DNA of 46,292 nt. It comes from Pseudomonas sp. PICF141. GTDB lineage: Bacteria > Pseudomonadota > Gammaproteobacteria > Pseudomonadales > Pseudomonadaceae. Below the pieces are notes generated by a model. It was given only the letters and a program-made list of their open reading frames with translations, did not search any database and was not told the origin of the DNA. A program made the position numbers and the translations under genes. Within the stretch, counting starts at the first letter, position 1, and each line of letters opens with the position of its first letter. The stretch lies in contig NZ_MUNM01000086.1 of assembly GCF_002286815.1 (NCBI RefSeq), positions 1 through 46,292 on the forward strand, in the 5' to 3' direction. Positions 1-8,727 of the stretch are shown here, one piece after another.

Positions 1-35
1 CCCGCCGATGATCACTCATCGGCGGGTTTCTTTTT
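1..35 (+). terminator. Rho-independent terminator at window edge
   Basis: An 11-bp perfect stem (1-11 with 16-26) with a four-base loop is followed by a T-rich run at 27-35. It would terminate a plus-strand gene lying left of the window. The hairpin is symmetric, so it may also end the minus-strand cysNC transcript, whose stop codon is at 48-50. Confidence 0.8.
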
Positions 36-47
36 ACCGGCTAACGC

Positions 48-1946
48 TTAGATCGCACCACGCTGACGCAGCAGATCCAGCACTTGCCTGACGCTTTCTT
101 CCACCGACAGCGACTGGGTGTCGATTACCAGATCGGCATTCAGCGGCACGTCGTAGGGGAAGGATTCGCCCGGAATGTTGTCGCCACCCGCCGCGTACAG
201 ACCTTGCGGATCACGCTCGGCACAGACCGTCGGCGAGGCCTGGACGTAGACCGTCAGCAGACGCTCTTTGCCGATCAGTTCCCTGGCCTGCTCACGACCT
301 TCAGCACTCGGTGCAACGAAGGCCGCCAGGGTCAGCAGACCGGCTTCGTTGAACTGCCGGGCGACGTGCGCCGCACGACGCCAGTTTTCGGTACGCCCGG
401 CGCGATCATGTGGCAGACCTTTGTTCAGGTCATGACGCAGGTTCTGGCCATCGAGCACGAACACCGCGCGGCCCATGTCGAACAACTTGCGTTCAACCGC
501 GTAGGCCAGGGTGCTTTTGCCCGCGCCCGACAAGCCGCTGAACAACACGGTGGCCGGTTGCTGACCAAAGCGCTGGGCACGTTCTTCGGTAGCCACATGC
601 GCCAGTTTGCCGTGGTGGGTGCTGCTGCCATGGCTCAACGGCTGGGCGATGATCATGCCGGCCGCGACCGTGCCGTTGGTCAGTCGATCGATGACGATGA
701 ACGAGCCGGTGGTGCGGTTGCTGTCGTAACCGTCCAGCGCGATGGCCGCGTCGAGGCTGATCTTGACCCGACCGATCTCGTTCAACTGCAGCGAGCTAGC
801 GGGACCTTCGGCCAGGGTGTTCACGTCCACGCGATTGACGATGCTGGTGATCGAACCCGGCACGTAGGTCGTGGCGCGTTTGATGTCGTATTTCTTGCCC
901 GGCAGCATCGGCTCTTCGGCCATCCACACCAGCATGGCGTCGAAGGCGTCAGTCACTTGCGGCTGATTGTCGGCATGCACCAGCAAGTCGCCCCGGGAAA
1001 TGTCGATTTCGTCTTCCATGGTCAGCGTCACCGCTTGACCGGGACCGGCGTGCTCCAGCTCACCTTCGAAGGTGACAATGGATTTAACGCGGCTGCTCTT
1101 GCCCGACGGCAACACCACGACTTCGTCGCCCTTGTGCACGATGCCGCTGGCCAGGGTGCCGGCGAAACCACGGAAGTTCAGGTTCGGACGGTTGACGTAC
1201 TGCACCGGGAAACGCAGGTCGGTGTAGTTGCGGTCGCTGGCGATTTCGACGGTTTCGAGAATTTCCATCAGCGACTGGCCGGTGTACCAGGGCGAGCGCT
1301 CGGACTTGTTCACGACGTTGTCGCCCTTGAGCGCGGACATCGGCACGAACGCCATGGTGGTCGGCTTGAATGCGATGCCTTCGGCGAACTTCAGGTAATC
1401 GGCCTTGATCGACTCGAACACGCTTTCGTCGAAGCCGTTGAGGTCCATCTTGTTGATGGCGACAACGATGTGCTTGATGCCCAGCAACGAGGCGATAAAG
1501 CTGTGGCGACGAGTCTGCGTCTGCACGCCGTAGCGGGCGTCGACCAGGATGATCGCCAGGTCACAGGTGGAGGCACCGGTGGCCATGTTGCGGGTGTACT
1601 GCTCATGGCCGGGGGTATCGGCGATGATGAATTTGCGTTTGGCGGTGGAGAAATAACGGTAGGCGACATCAATGGTGATGCCCTGCTCACGCTCGGCCTG
1701 CAAGCCGTCGACCAGCAACGCCAGGTCGATGTCTTCACCGGTGGTGCCCACTTTTTTCGAGTCGCGGGTGATGGCTTCCAGGTGATCTTCGTAGATCATC
1801 TTGGAGTCGTGCAGCAGGCGCCCGATCAGGGTGCTCTTGCCGTCGTCGACGTTGCCACAGGTCAGAAAGCGCAGCATTTCCTTGCGTTCGTGCTGGCCCA
1901 GGTAGGCGAGGATGTCCTCGCTGATCAAATCAGATGCGTGACTCAT
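48..1946 (-). CDS. cysN: Bifunctional sulfate adenylyltransferase subunit 1 / APS kinase (CysNC)
   Basis: This is the GTPase subunit of ATP sulfurylase fused to adenylylsulfate kinase, for cytoplasmic activation of sulfate to APS and then PAPS. The N-terminal GTPase shows the P-loop GNVDDGKST (about residues 31-39), the G3 motif DTPGHEQ and the G4 motif NKMD, followed by EF-Tu-like beta-barrel domains. The C-terminal kinase has its own P-loop GLSGAGKST near residue 465. The fusion is normal for Pseudomonas. I chose the ATG at 1946 (MSHASDL, 632 aa), because the upstream in-frame codons run back into repeat DNA. It lies downstream of cysD in the same orientation, but the two are separated by about 500 bp holding an inserted small gene and repeats, so coupling to cysD may be altered. 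Confidence 0.95.
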   Translation of the reverse strand: MSHASDLISEDILAYLGQHERKEMLRFLTCGNVDDGKSTLIGRLLHDSKMIYEDHLEAITRDSKKVGTTGEDIDLALLVDGLQAEREQGITIDVAYRYFSTAKRKFIIADTPGHEQYTRNMATGASTCDLAIILVDARYGVQTQTRRHSFIASLLGIKHIVVAINKMDLNGFDESVFESIKADYLKFAEGIAFKPTTMAFVPMSALKGDNVVNKSERSPWYTGQSLMEILETVEIASDRNYTDLRFPVQYVNRPNLNFRGFAGTLASGIVHKGDEVVVLPSGKSSRVKSIVTFEGELEHAGPGQAVTLTMEDEIDISRGDLLVHADNQPQVTDAFDAMLVWMAEEPMLPGKKYDIKRATTYVPGSITSIVNRVDVNTLAEGPASSLQLNEIGRVKISLDAAIALDGYDSNRTTGSFIVIDRLTNGTVAAGMIIAQPLSHGSSTHHGKLAHVATEERAQRFGQQPATVLFSGLSGAGKSTLAYAVERKLFDMGRAVFVLDGQNLRHDLNKGLPHDRAGRTENWRRAAHVARQFNEAGLLTLAAFVAPSAEGREQARELIGKERLLTVYVQASPTVCAERDPQGLYAAGGDNIPGESFPYDVPLNADLVIDTQSLSVEESVRQVLDLLRQRGAI

Positions 1947-1957
1947 TGCATTCGAGC

Positions 1958-1990
1958 TCCAAGCTGTAAGCTTCAAGCGGCAAGCTTGTC
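1958..1990. repeat. Left heptad-like repeat flanking the S23/Avd-like gene
   Basis: Short tandem units of about seven bases with the core (c/t)AAGC run directly upstream of the cysN start. The 13-mer caagcggcaagct at 1974-1986 recurs perfectly inverted at 2422-2434, on the other side of the small gene. A degenerate direct copy of 1962-1984 (about 17 of 23 bases, counted by eye) lies at 2374-2396. Confidence 0.7.
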
Positions 1991-1999
1991 GGCGTACAG

Positions 2000-2341
2000 C
2001 TACTCAGAAATTTTGTTGATCAAGCCGCATAGCATTCTTGAAAGCTCGCGGGTTTCTGTAATCCAATCGTCAGCCAGAGGATCAGCGATGTAGGCAATTT
2101 CACGGCCGATGAGGATCTGAGTGCGCAACTCACCGCATGAAGCTTTCGCCACCCAAAGAAAATGTACTTTTTCCTTGGGACCACAACGCTCCATTCCTTC
2201 AGCAATATTGGAAGGCACCGAAAGTGCAGAGCGGGTAATTTGATCCTTGAAGCCAAAGTCCCCACATCTCGACAACTCTCTATAGATCCTTACTGCCAAA
2301 CACTTGCTTCTCTGCCAGACAATCAGCTTCTCGAAATCCAT
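2000..2341 (-). CDS. Four-helix-bundle protein, S23 (23S rRNA intervening-sequence)/Avd-like family
   Basis: This 113-residue protein has the family signature: an N-terminal DFEKLIVWQ segment, then FGFKDQITRSALSVPSNIAEG in the middle (split here as FGFKDQI and SVPSNIAEG), and a later FLWVAKASCGELRTQ helix. Family members form four-helix bundles that pentamerise. Known relatives include the ORF of 23S rRNA intervening sequences and the Avd accessory protein of diversity-generating retroelements; the function of free-standing copies is unknown. It sits between cysD and cysN, which are normally adjacent, and is flanked by direct and inverted heptad-like repeats. Its base composition looks more AT-rich than its neighbours. 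A 7-bp inverted repeat (2341-2347 with 2362-2368) directly precedes and overlaps the start codon. No reverse transcriptase or template/variable repeat was seen nearby. Family membership is well supported; mobility is inference. Confidence 0.85.
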   Translation of the reverse strand: MDFEKLIVWQRSKCLAVRIYRELSRCGDFGFKDQITRSALSVPSNIAEGMERCGPKEKVHFLWVAKASCGELRTQILIGREIAYIADPLADDWITETRELSRMLCGLINKISE

Positions 2342-2373
2342 TGCGAGTCATCCGATAACGGCTCGCAACACCC

Positions 2374-2447
2374 AGCTGCAAGCATCAAACTGCGAAATTA
2401 CGCATACCACCCTTAACTTGCAGCTTGCCGCTTGTAACTCGAAGCTT
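2374..2447. repeat. Right heptad-like repeats flanking the S23/Avd-like gene
   Basis: A degenerate direct copy (2374-2396) and an inverted copy (about 2416-2446) of the left repeat lie between the small gene and cysD. The inverted copy carries agcttgccgcttg at 2422-2434, the exact reverse complement of 1974-1986, and reaches the cysD stop codon. Confidence 0.65.
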
Positions 2448-3363
2448 AAAAGTATCCCTGACGTTTCTTTTCTTCCATCGAACCGGCGCCATCGTGATCG
2501 ATGACCCGGCCCTGGCGTTCGGAAGTTCGCGTCAGGAGCATTTCCTGAATGATGTCGGTCAGGCTGGTGGCCTCGGACTCGACCGCACCGGTCAACGGGT
2601 AGTCGCCCAGCGTACGGAAACGGACCTTCTTCTTGACGATGCGCGCCTTGTCTTCATCGCTCAGGTGGTTGAGCAGGCGCTCGTCGTCGATCATGATCCA
2701 GGTGCCATTCATCTCGATAACGTCGCGCTCGGCTGCAAAATACAGCGGCACGATCGGGATGCCTTCGAGGTAGATGTACTGCCAGATGTCCAGCTCGGTC
2801 CAGTTCGACAACGGGAATACGCGGATCGATTCGCCCTTGTTGACGTTGCCGTTGTAGACGTTCCACAACTCGGGACGCTGGTTTTTCGGGTCCCAGCGGT
2901 GCTTGGTGTCACGGAAGGAATACACGCGCTCCTTGGCCCGGGACTTCTCTTCGTCGCGACGGGCGCCACCGAATGCGGCGTCGAAACCATGCTTGTCGAG
3001 GGCCTGCTTGAGGCCTTCGGTCTTCATGATATCGGTGTGCTTGGCACTGCCATGGGTGAGCGGGTTGATACCCTGCGCAACGCCCTCGGGATTCACGTGC
3101 ACCAGCAGGTCCAGGCCGAGTTCTTCGACCATGCGGTCGCGGAACGCGTACATTGCCTTGAACTTCCACTGGGTGTCGACGTGCATCACCGGAAACGGAA
3201 GTTTGCCCGGGAAGAACGCCTTGCGTGCCAGGTGCAGCATCACGGCGGAGTCTTTACCGACGGAGTACAGCATCACCGGGTTATCGAACTCGGCGGCGAC
3301 CTCGCGGATGATGTGGATGCTTTCGGCCTCCAGCTGTTTGAGATGCGTCAGTTTGTCGACCAT
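2446..3363 (-). CDS. cysD: Sulfate adenylyltransferase subunit 2 (CysD)
   Basis: CysD is the catalytic PP-loop ATP pyrophosphatase subunit of ATP sulfurylase. It makes APS from ATP and sulfate, driven by GTP hydrolysis in CysN. The PP-loop SVGKDS is at residues 34-39, and the 305-residue length is normal for the family. It ends in the typical basic/aromatic tail KKRQGYF. It is the first gene of the cys operon here, with cysNC downstream after the S23-like insertion. The start MVDKLTHL at 3363 agrees with family N-termini. Its leader (3364-3500) holds an 18-bp dyad. Confidence 0.95.
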   Translation of the reverse strand: MVDKLTHLKQLEAESIHIIREVAAEFDNPVMLYSVGKDSAVMLHLARKAFFPGKLPFPVMHVDTQWKFKAMYAFRDRMVEELGLDLLVHVNPEGVAQGINPLTHGSAKHTDIMKTEGLKQALDKHGFDAAFGGARRDEEKSRAKERVYSFRDTKHRWDPKNQRPELWNVYNGNVNKGESIRVFPLSNWTELDIWQYIYLEGIPIVPLYFAAERDVIEMNGTWIMIDDERLLNHLSDEDKARIVKKKVRFRTLGDYPLTGAVESEATSLTDIIQEMLLTRTSERQGRVIDHDGAGSMEEKKRQGYF

Positions 3364-3466
3364 GGCTACTCACGAAAACGATCTTATGGACGGCCTGCGG
3401 GCCGTGTTCGAGCGGGGAATCCTAGCACAGCGCTCTCTTCTAATCAGGCCGCGGACTAGATCGAAA

Positions 3467-3484
3467 GGGTATATGAATATACCC
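3467..3484. promoter_or_regulatory. 18-bp dyad upstream of cysD
   Basis: The sequence gggtatat-ga-atataccc is a perfect 8+8 inverted repeat about 105 bp upstream of the cysD start, in a locally AT-rich spot. Position suggests a regulator site or core promoter for the cys operon. Assignment to CysB or another regulator is a guess. Confidence 0.35.
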
Positions 3485-3502
3485 CCTCGTTTGGGCTCTC
3501 CC

Positions 3503-3597
3503 CCTGTAGGAGCGAGGCTTGCCCGCGAAGAACGATTACGCGGTATGCCTGATGCACCGCGTTATCGTTCTTCGCGGGCAAGCCTCGCTCCTACAGG
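3503..3597. repeat. REPIN-like inverted repeat between cysD and the Nif3-like gene
   Basis: Two copies of a REP unit (core gtaggagcgaggcttgcccg) face each other with a stem of about 30 bp and a short centre. It lies upstream of cysD and downstream of the Nif3-like gene, both minus-strand. The same REP class occurs in variant form at 27178-27266. Confidence 0.85.
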
Positions 3598-3619
3598 CCA
3601 ACCCCCTTCAGTTTTGAAA

Positions 3620-4378
3620 TCAAATAGGGTTCGGGCAATCGATGAAGATATGCTCGAGCGCGAAACGTCGCGCCAGGTAATCGCCCAAAGCCTGCACGCC
3701 GTAACGTTCAGTGGCGTGATGGCCGGCAGCGATGAAGCTGATGTCGTTTTCCCGGGCGCTGTGGAACGTTTGCTCGGAGGCCTCGCCGCTGAGGTACAGA
3801 TCGACGCCGGCCAATACCGCCTGATCAATGTACCCCTGGCCGCCACCGGTGCACCAACCGACCCGACGAATCATCGCGCTGCCTTCGATCAGCAATGGCT
3901 CGCGCCCCATGACTTCCTGCACGCGACGGGCGAAATCGCGAGGAGTCATCGGTTCGCTCAACGAACCGACCAGGCCAACGACTTTCAGATTATCCGGATC
4001 CAGCGGGCCTTCGACGGTGATGTCCAGTTGCCGGGCAAGCTGCACGTTGTTCCCGACTTCCGGGTGCAGATCCAGCGGCAAGTGGTAGGACAGCAGGCTG
4101 ATATCGTGCTTGAGCAGCGTTTTCAACCGGCGCTGCTTCATGCCGGTGATGCACGGGTTCTCGCCTTTCCAGAAATAGCCGTGATGCACCAGCACCAGAT
4201 CGGCCTGAGCCTCCACCGCGGCGTCCAGCAACGCCTGGCTTGCGGTAACCCCACTGACGATGCGCATCACTTGCGGCCGGCCTTCGACCTGCAAACCATT
4301 AGGGCAGTAATCGGCGATCTTCGCACTTGCCAGGTAGCGGTCGGCTTCTTCGACCAGAGTACTCAGGGCAACGGCCAT
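3620..4378 (-). CDS. Nif3-like dinuclear metal-centre hexameric protein (YbgI/YqfO family)
   Basis: This 252-residue protein is of the Nif3/YbgI family, ring-shaped hexamers binding two metal ions per subunit. Members have been linked to GTP cyclohydrolase 1 type 2, but the role is unsettled. Visible metal-binding segments are VHHGYFW in the N-terminal half and the C-terminal AGHHATERYG with an upstream SGEASEQ stretch. The sequence CPNGLQVEG near residue 25 is a family hallmark. It is divergent from algW with about 100 bp between starts. The start MAVALSTL at 4378 fits the family N-terminus. Confidence 0.9.
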   Translation of the reverse strand: MAVALSTLVEEADRYLASAKIADYCPNGLQVEGRPQVMRIVSGVTASQALLDAAVEAQADLVLVHHGYFWKGENPCITGMKQRRLKTLLKHDISLLSYHLPLDLHPEVGNNVQLARQLDITVEGPLDPDNLKVVGLVGSLSEPMTPRDFARRVQEVMGREPLLIEGSAMIRRVGWCTGGGQGYIDQAVLAGVDLYLSGEASEQTFHSARENDISFIAAGHHATERYGVQALGDYLARRFALEHIFIDCPNPI

Positions 4379-4421
4379 AAAAGACTCCTAAATATCCCGT
4401 TCAGAGGCACGCGCGGCCTCG

Positions 4422-4427
4422 TATAAT
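4422..4427 (+). promoter_or_regulatory. Candidate -10 element for algW
   Basis: A perfect TATAAT lies 60 bp upstream of the algW start, in the divergent gap with the Nif3-like gene. The best -35 at about 16-17 bp spacing is poor (ttcaga at 4400-4405), so this is only a candidate. Confidence 0.45.
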
Positions 4428-4481
4428 GCGCGACATTATGGGCGGTCTCACACCGCCTGCAACCTTTGTAGGACTTGCTTA

Positions 4482-5642
<1,161 letters not shown>

Positions 5643-5650
5643 GCCGCCAG

Positions 5651-5673
5651 GAGCTGCACCCTAAGCAGCTCCA
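5651..5673 (+). terminator. Hairpin downstream of algW
   Basis: An 8-bp perfect stem (ggagctgc / gcagctcc) with a 7-base loop lies 9 bp after the algW stop. There is no T-run, so it may be a weak terminator or an mRNA-stabilising hairpin. Confidence 0.4.
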
Positions 5674-5712
5674 TAACTGCGAAGCTGTTAACAGCAGACA
5701 TTCTCATTAGGC

Positions 5713-5754
5713 ATGTTATATTGTTTCAATAAAATTATTGGAACAACATAACAT
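5713..5754. promoter_or_regulatory. 42-bp near-perfect palindrome overlapping the TonB-receptor start
   Basis: Arms atgttatattgtt (5713-5725) and aacaacataacat (5742-5754) pair at 12 of 13 positions. The inner arms caataa/ttattg (5727-5732, 5735-5740) share the same centre at 5733.5. The only imperfections are one A:C and one T:G pair. The right end includes the first two bases of the ATG at 5753. It may be an operator, or an RNA hairpin that occludes the start. The ATGTTAT half-sites resemble those of Zur-type boxes, but their spacing is not the standard one. Confidence 0.65.
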
Positions 5755-7858
5755 GTCGTCTCGAACAATGGCTTCCCTCGCAGGCCTGGCCCTCGGTTTG
5801 CTGGGGAATCCGGTCTTCGCCGAAGAATCGAAAACTGTTGAACTGGACGCCATCAGCGTCACCTCCGACTACGAATCCCCCACCGGCCCGGTCAAGGGTT
5901 ACCGCGCCACGCGCTCCTCCAGTGCAACCAAAACCGACACGGCCATTCGCGATATCCCGCAATCGATCAGTGTGGTTCCCGTCAGTGTGCTCAAGGACCT
6001 GGGCAGCACCAGCGTCGAGCGCGCACTGGAATTTGCCGGCGGTGTGTCGAAGCAGAACAACTTCGGCGGCCTGACGCTCTACGAATACAGCGTTCGCGGC
6101 TTCACCACGTCGGAGTTCTACAAGGACGGCTTCAGTGCCAACCGCGGCTATCCAAGTACGCCGGACGTGGCCAACATCGAACGCGTCGAAGTGCTCAAAG
6201 GCCCGGCCGCCAGCCTCTACGGTCGTGGCGATCCGGGCGGCACGGTGAACATCGTCACCAAGAAACCCCAGCCTGAAGCCTTCACCACGCTGCAAACCAG
6301 CGCTGGCAGCTGGGATCGCTATCGCACCGCGGTGGACGTCAATACGCCACTGGATGATCAGGGCAACGTTCTGTCCCGCGTGAACCTGGCCGTGGAGGAC
6401 AACCACAGCTTTCGCGATCATGTCGACAGCCAGCGTGTGTTCGTTGCGCCTTCCTTCAGCTGGCAACTGAACCCGGACACCAGCCTGTTGGTGGAAAGCG
6501 AATTCGTGCGCCACAGCTCGACCTTCGATCGCGGTGTCGTCGCGCCGAACAACAAATGGAGCGGCGTCTCCCGTTCGACTTTCCTTGGCGAACCCAACGA
6601 TGGCGATATCGACAACCACAACAATCTGCTGCAAGCCGCCCTCGAACATCAGCTCAACGACCGCTGGAAACTGCGCCTCGCCAGCCATTACAAAGAAGGC
6701 AAACTCTGGGGCTTCGCCTCCGAAAGTCGTCCCTTGAACGCCGACGGCCATACCGTCAACCGTCGCTATCGTGAGCGCGATTCCAACTGGCATGACAGCA
6801 TCACTCAACTCGAGCTGCGTGGCTTGTTCGACATTGGCAGTTGGCAACACGACCTGTTGATCGGCAGCGAATACGAGAATTTCCGCAAGAAGGAACGGGT
6901 CACGACCATTGCCGGCGGCCCTTACGCGATCGATATCTATCGACCGATCTACGGCCAGCCGAAACCCAATGGCGCACGCTCCGGGACTGACTTCTTCGAG
7001 CATGTAGAAAGCCGGGCGCTGAACCTTCAGGACCAGATCGTCTTCACCGACAAACTGCGCGGCTTGCTCGGTGCGCGCGTCGAACATTTCGAACAAAGCA
7101 TCGACGATCACAGCCGCAACGCCACCAGCCGCCAGCGCCACGACGCGCTGACCCAGCGAGCCGGTCTGCTCTACCAACTGACGCCCGAAGTGGGGTTATT
7201 CGCCAACGCCTCCACCTCATTCAAACCGAACAACGGCCTGGACGCCGCCGGTAAATCCTTCGACCCGGAAGAAGGCGTCGGTTACGAAGTCGGGGTCAAG
7301 AGTGAGCTGTTCGACGATCGCCTGAGCACCACCCTCGCCGCCTTCCATATCGAAAAGGAAAACGTCCTGGCCCTCGACCCAAGCACCGACTCCAGCCGCG
7401 CCATGGGCAAGGCCCGCAGCCAGGGGTTCGATTTGCAAGTCACCGGGCAAGTGACCGACGCCGTGCGAGTGATCGGTGCTTTCGCGTACATCGACGCCGA
7501 AGTCACCCAAGGCGACAAGGTGATTCCCACCGGCAGCCGAATTCTTGGCGTGGCCAAACGCAGCGGCAGTCTGTTGGGCGTTTATGAATTCCAGGACGGC
7601 CATCTGCGCGGTTCGGACCTTGGCGCAGCGTTCACCTATGTCGGCGATCGCTCGGGTGAAGCCGGCAGCGATTTCCAATTGCCGGCGTATCACACCGTGG
7701 ATCTGCTGGCCCATTACAAGGCCAGCGAAAACCTCACCGTGGGCCTGAACCTGAACAACCTTTTCGACGAGAAATACTTCGAGCGCTCCTACAGCAACTA
7801 CTGGGTCAATCCCGGAGAACCGCGCAATTTTACCCTCAGCCTGACACTCAACCTGTAA
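5753..7858 (+). CDS. TonB-dependent siderophore/metal receptor
   Basis: This 701-residue outer-membrane receptor takes up a ferric siderophore or another metal complex, powered by TonB. A signal peptide (MSSRTMASLAGLALG..., likely cut after VFA) is followed by a TonB-box-like region near ISVT. The plug domain contains DIPQSISVVP, and RVEVLKGPAASLYGRGDPGGTVN spans a classic plug motif (recognised by LKGPAASLYGRG). A 22-strand barrel follows, ending in FTLSLTLNL. There is no N-terminal signalling extension, so no surface-signalling sigma/anti-sigma control is expected. The ATG at 5753 is preferred over the TTG at 5738 because it leads directly into the signal peptide, though the ribosome site (GGA at 5740-5742) is weak. 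It probably forms an operon with the DUF4198 gene 13 bp downstream. The substrate is unknown. Confidence 0.88.
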   Translation: MSSRTMASLAGLALGLLGNPVFAEESKTVELDAISVTSDYESPTGPVKGYRATRSSSATKTDTAIRDIPQSISVVPVSVLKDLGSTSVERALEFAGGVSKQNNFGGLTLYEYSVRGFTTSEFYKDGFSANRGYPSTPDVANIERVEVLKGPAASLYGRGDPGGTVNIVTKKPQPEAFTTLQTSAGSWDRYRTAVDVNTPLDDQGNVLSRVNLAVEDNHSFRDHVDSQRVFVAPSFSWQLNPDTSLLVESEFVRHSSTFDRGVVAPNNKWSGVSRSTFLGEPNDGDIDNHNNLLQAALEHQLNDRWKLRLASHYKEGKLWGFASESRPLNADGHTVNRRYRERDSNWHDSITQLELRGLFDIGSWQHDLLIGSEYENFRKKERVTTIAGGPYAIDIYRPIYGQPKPNGARSGTDFFEHVESRALNLQDQIVFTDKLRGLLGARVEHFEQSIDDHSRNATSRQRHDALTQRAGLLYQLTPEVGLFANASTSFKPNNGLDAAGKSFDPEEGVGYEVGVKSELFDDRLSTTLAAFHIEKENVLALDPSTDSSRAMGKARSQGFDLQVTGQVTDAVRVIGAFAYIDAEVTQGDKVIPTGSRILGVAKRSGSLLGVYEFQDGHLRGSDLGAAFTYVGDRSGEAGSDFQLPAYHTVDLLAHYKASENLTVGLNLNNLFDEKYFERSYSNYWVNPGEPRNFTLSLTLNL

Positions 7859-7871
7859 AAGGACGTCCACC

Positions 7872-8603
7872 ATGCAACATCTGAAGTCCCTGGCACTGCC
7901 TGGTCTGCTGCTCGGCCTGTTAAGCGCCAGTCAAGTCTCGGCCCACGGTCTCTGGACCGAACAACGTCGCAGCAACATCGAAGTCATCTACGGCCACGGC
8001 GCCGAAGACAACGCGTTCAAGGCGCAGAAAATCAGTGGCGCCTGGGCGTATGACGTTGCCGGAAAAATGATCCCGGTTGATGTGCAACGTCTGGCCGACC
8101 ATGCCCGTCTGCAACCGCTGAAACCGCCAGCAGTGATGGCGGTAGCGCTGAACAATGGCATGTGGTCGCAAACGGCGGATAAGCAATGGATCAACGAAGG
8201 ACGCAGCAAAGTGCCGGGGGCCATCGAGTCGACCGAGACGTTCAAATACAGCCTGGCAATCTACCAGCCGGGGGCGAAGCTGCCGAAGCTCGATCAAATG
8301 AAATTGTTGATTGTGCCGGAAGTTGATCCGCTAACCGTGGGGCCGGGCAAGTCGTTGCCGGTTCGAGTGCTGCTGGACGGTAAGCCGGCGGCGGGCGTGA
8401 AGTTGGTGGGCGACTATCGCAGCGCGCCGGATACGTTAAGCACCGAGACCGATGCAGAGGGTCGGGCGCAAGTATTGGTGCGTAATGAAGGGTTGAATGT
8501 GATTGCGGCGCAGGTGGAAGTTCCGCTGAAGGACAATCCGGATGTGGCGACACGTGGGCTGTTCACGTCGCTGACTTTTGTGGGCGAAGCGCATCACGAT
8601 TAA
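7872..8603 (+). CDS. DUF4198 periplasmic protein
   Basis: This 243-residue protein has an N-terminal signal peptide ending near SQVSA, so that the mature protein would start with HGLWTEQ. A histidine directly at the mature N-terminus is typical of DUF4198 proteins and could bind metal. YGHGAEDNAF follows, then a C-terminal Ig-like/carboxypeptidase-regulatory-like region (PVRVLLDGKPAAGVKLVGD) and an AHHD end. DUF4198 relatives occur near metal uptake genes, so a periplasmic metal-handling partner of the upstream receptor is plausible but inferred. A clear aaaggac ribosome site precedes the ATG. The pair is absent between algW and hisC in P. aeruginosa as I recall it, suggesting accessory status. 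Confidence 0.8.
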   Translation: MQHLKSLALPGLLLGLLSASQVSAHGLWTEQRRSNIEVIYGHGAEDNAFKAQKISGAWAYDVAGKMIPVDVQRLADHARLQPLKPPAVMAVALNNGMWSQTADKQWINEGRSKVPGAIESTETFKYSLAIYQPGAKLPKLDQMKLLIVPEVDPLTVGPGKSLPVRVLLDGKPAAGVKLVGDYRSAPDTLSTETDAEGRAQVLVRNEGLNVIAAQVEVPLKDNPDVATRGLFTSLTFVGEAHHD

Positions 8604-8609
8604 CCCCGA

Positions 8610-8716
8610 ATGATCGTTCCCACGCTCTGCGTGGGAATGCCGCCATGGATGCTCTGCGTCCACTGTGACGCAGAGCGTCACGGGATGCATTCCCACGCGG
8701 AGCATGGGAATGATCA
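8610..8716. repeat. REP-type inverted repeat between DUF4198 gene and hisC
   Basis: Facing copies of a repeat with core gttcccacgctctgcgtggg (8616-8635) and gcattcccacgcggagcatg (8687-8706) surround a second hairpin (gctctgcgtc / gacgcagagc). It lies between two convergent genes and may serve as a bidirectional terminator. The class differs from the other repeats in this window. Confidence 0.8.
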
Positions 8717-8727
8717 GTCTGGGGGTG

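Noticed and set aside
84..2093. A 669-codon plus-strand open frame opposite cysNC
   Set aside because: It is an antisense shadow of GC-rich coding sequence. Its translation has no recognisable domain, while the minus strand encodes full CysNC.
1958..2447. A diversity-generating retroelement around the Avd-like gene
   Set aside because: No reverse transcriptase, template repeat or variable repeat was found near it. Only the small accessory-like protein is present.
5713..5754. The palindrome as the algW terminator
   Set aside because: It is AT-rich, lacks a terminal T-run, lies 70 bp after algW and overlaps the next start codon. The hairpin at 5651-5673 is a better candidate.
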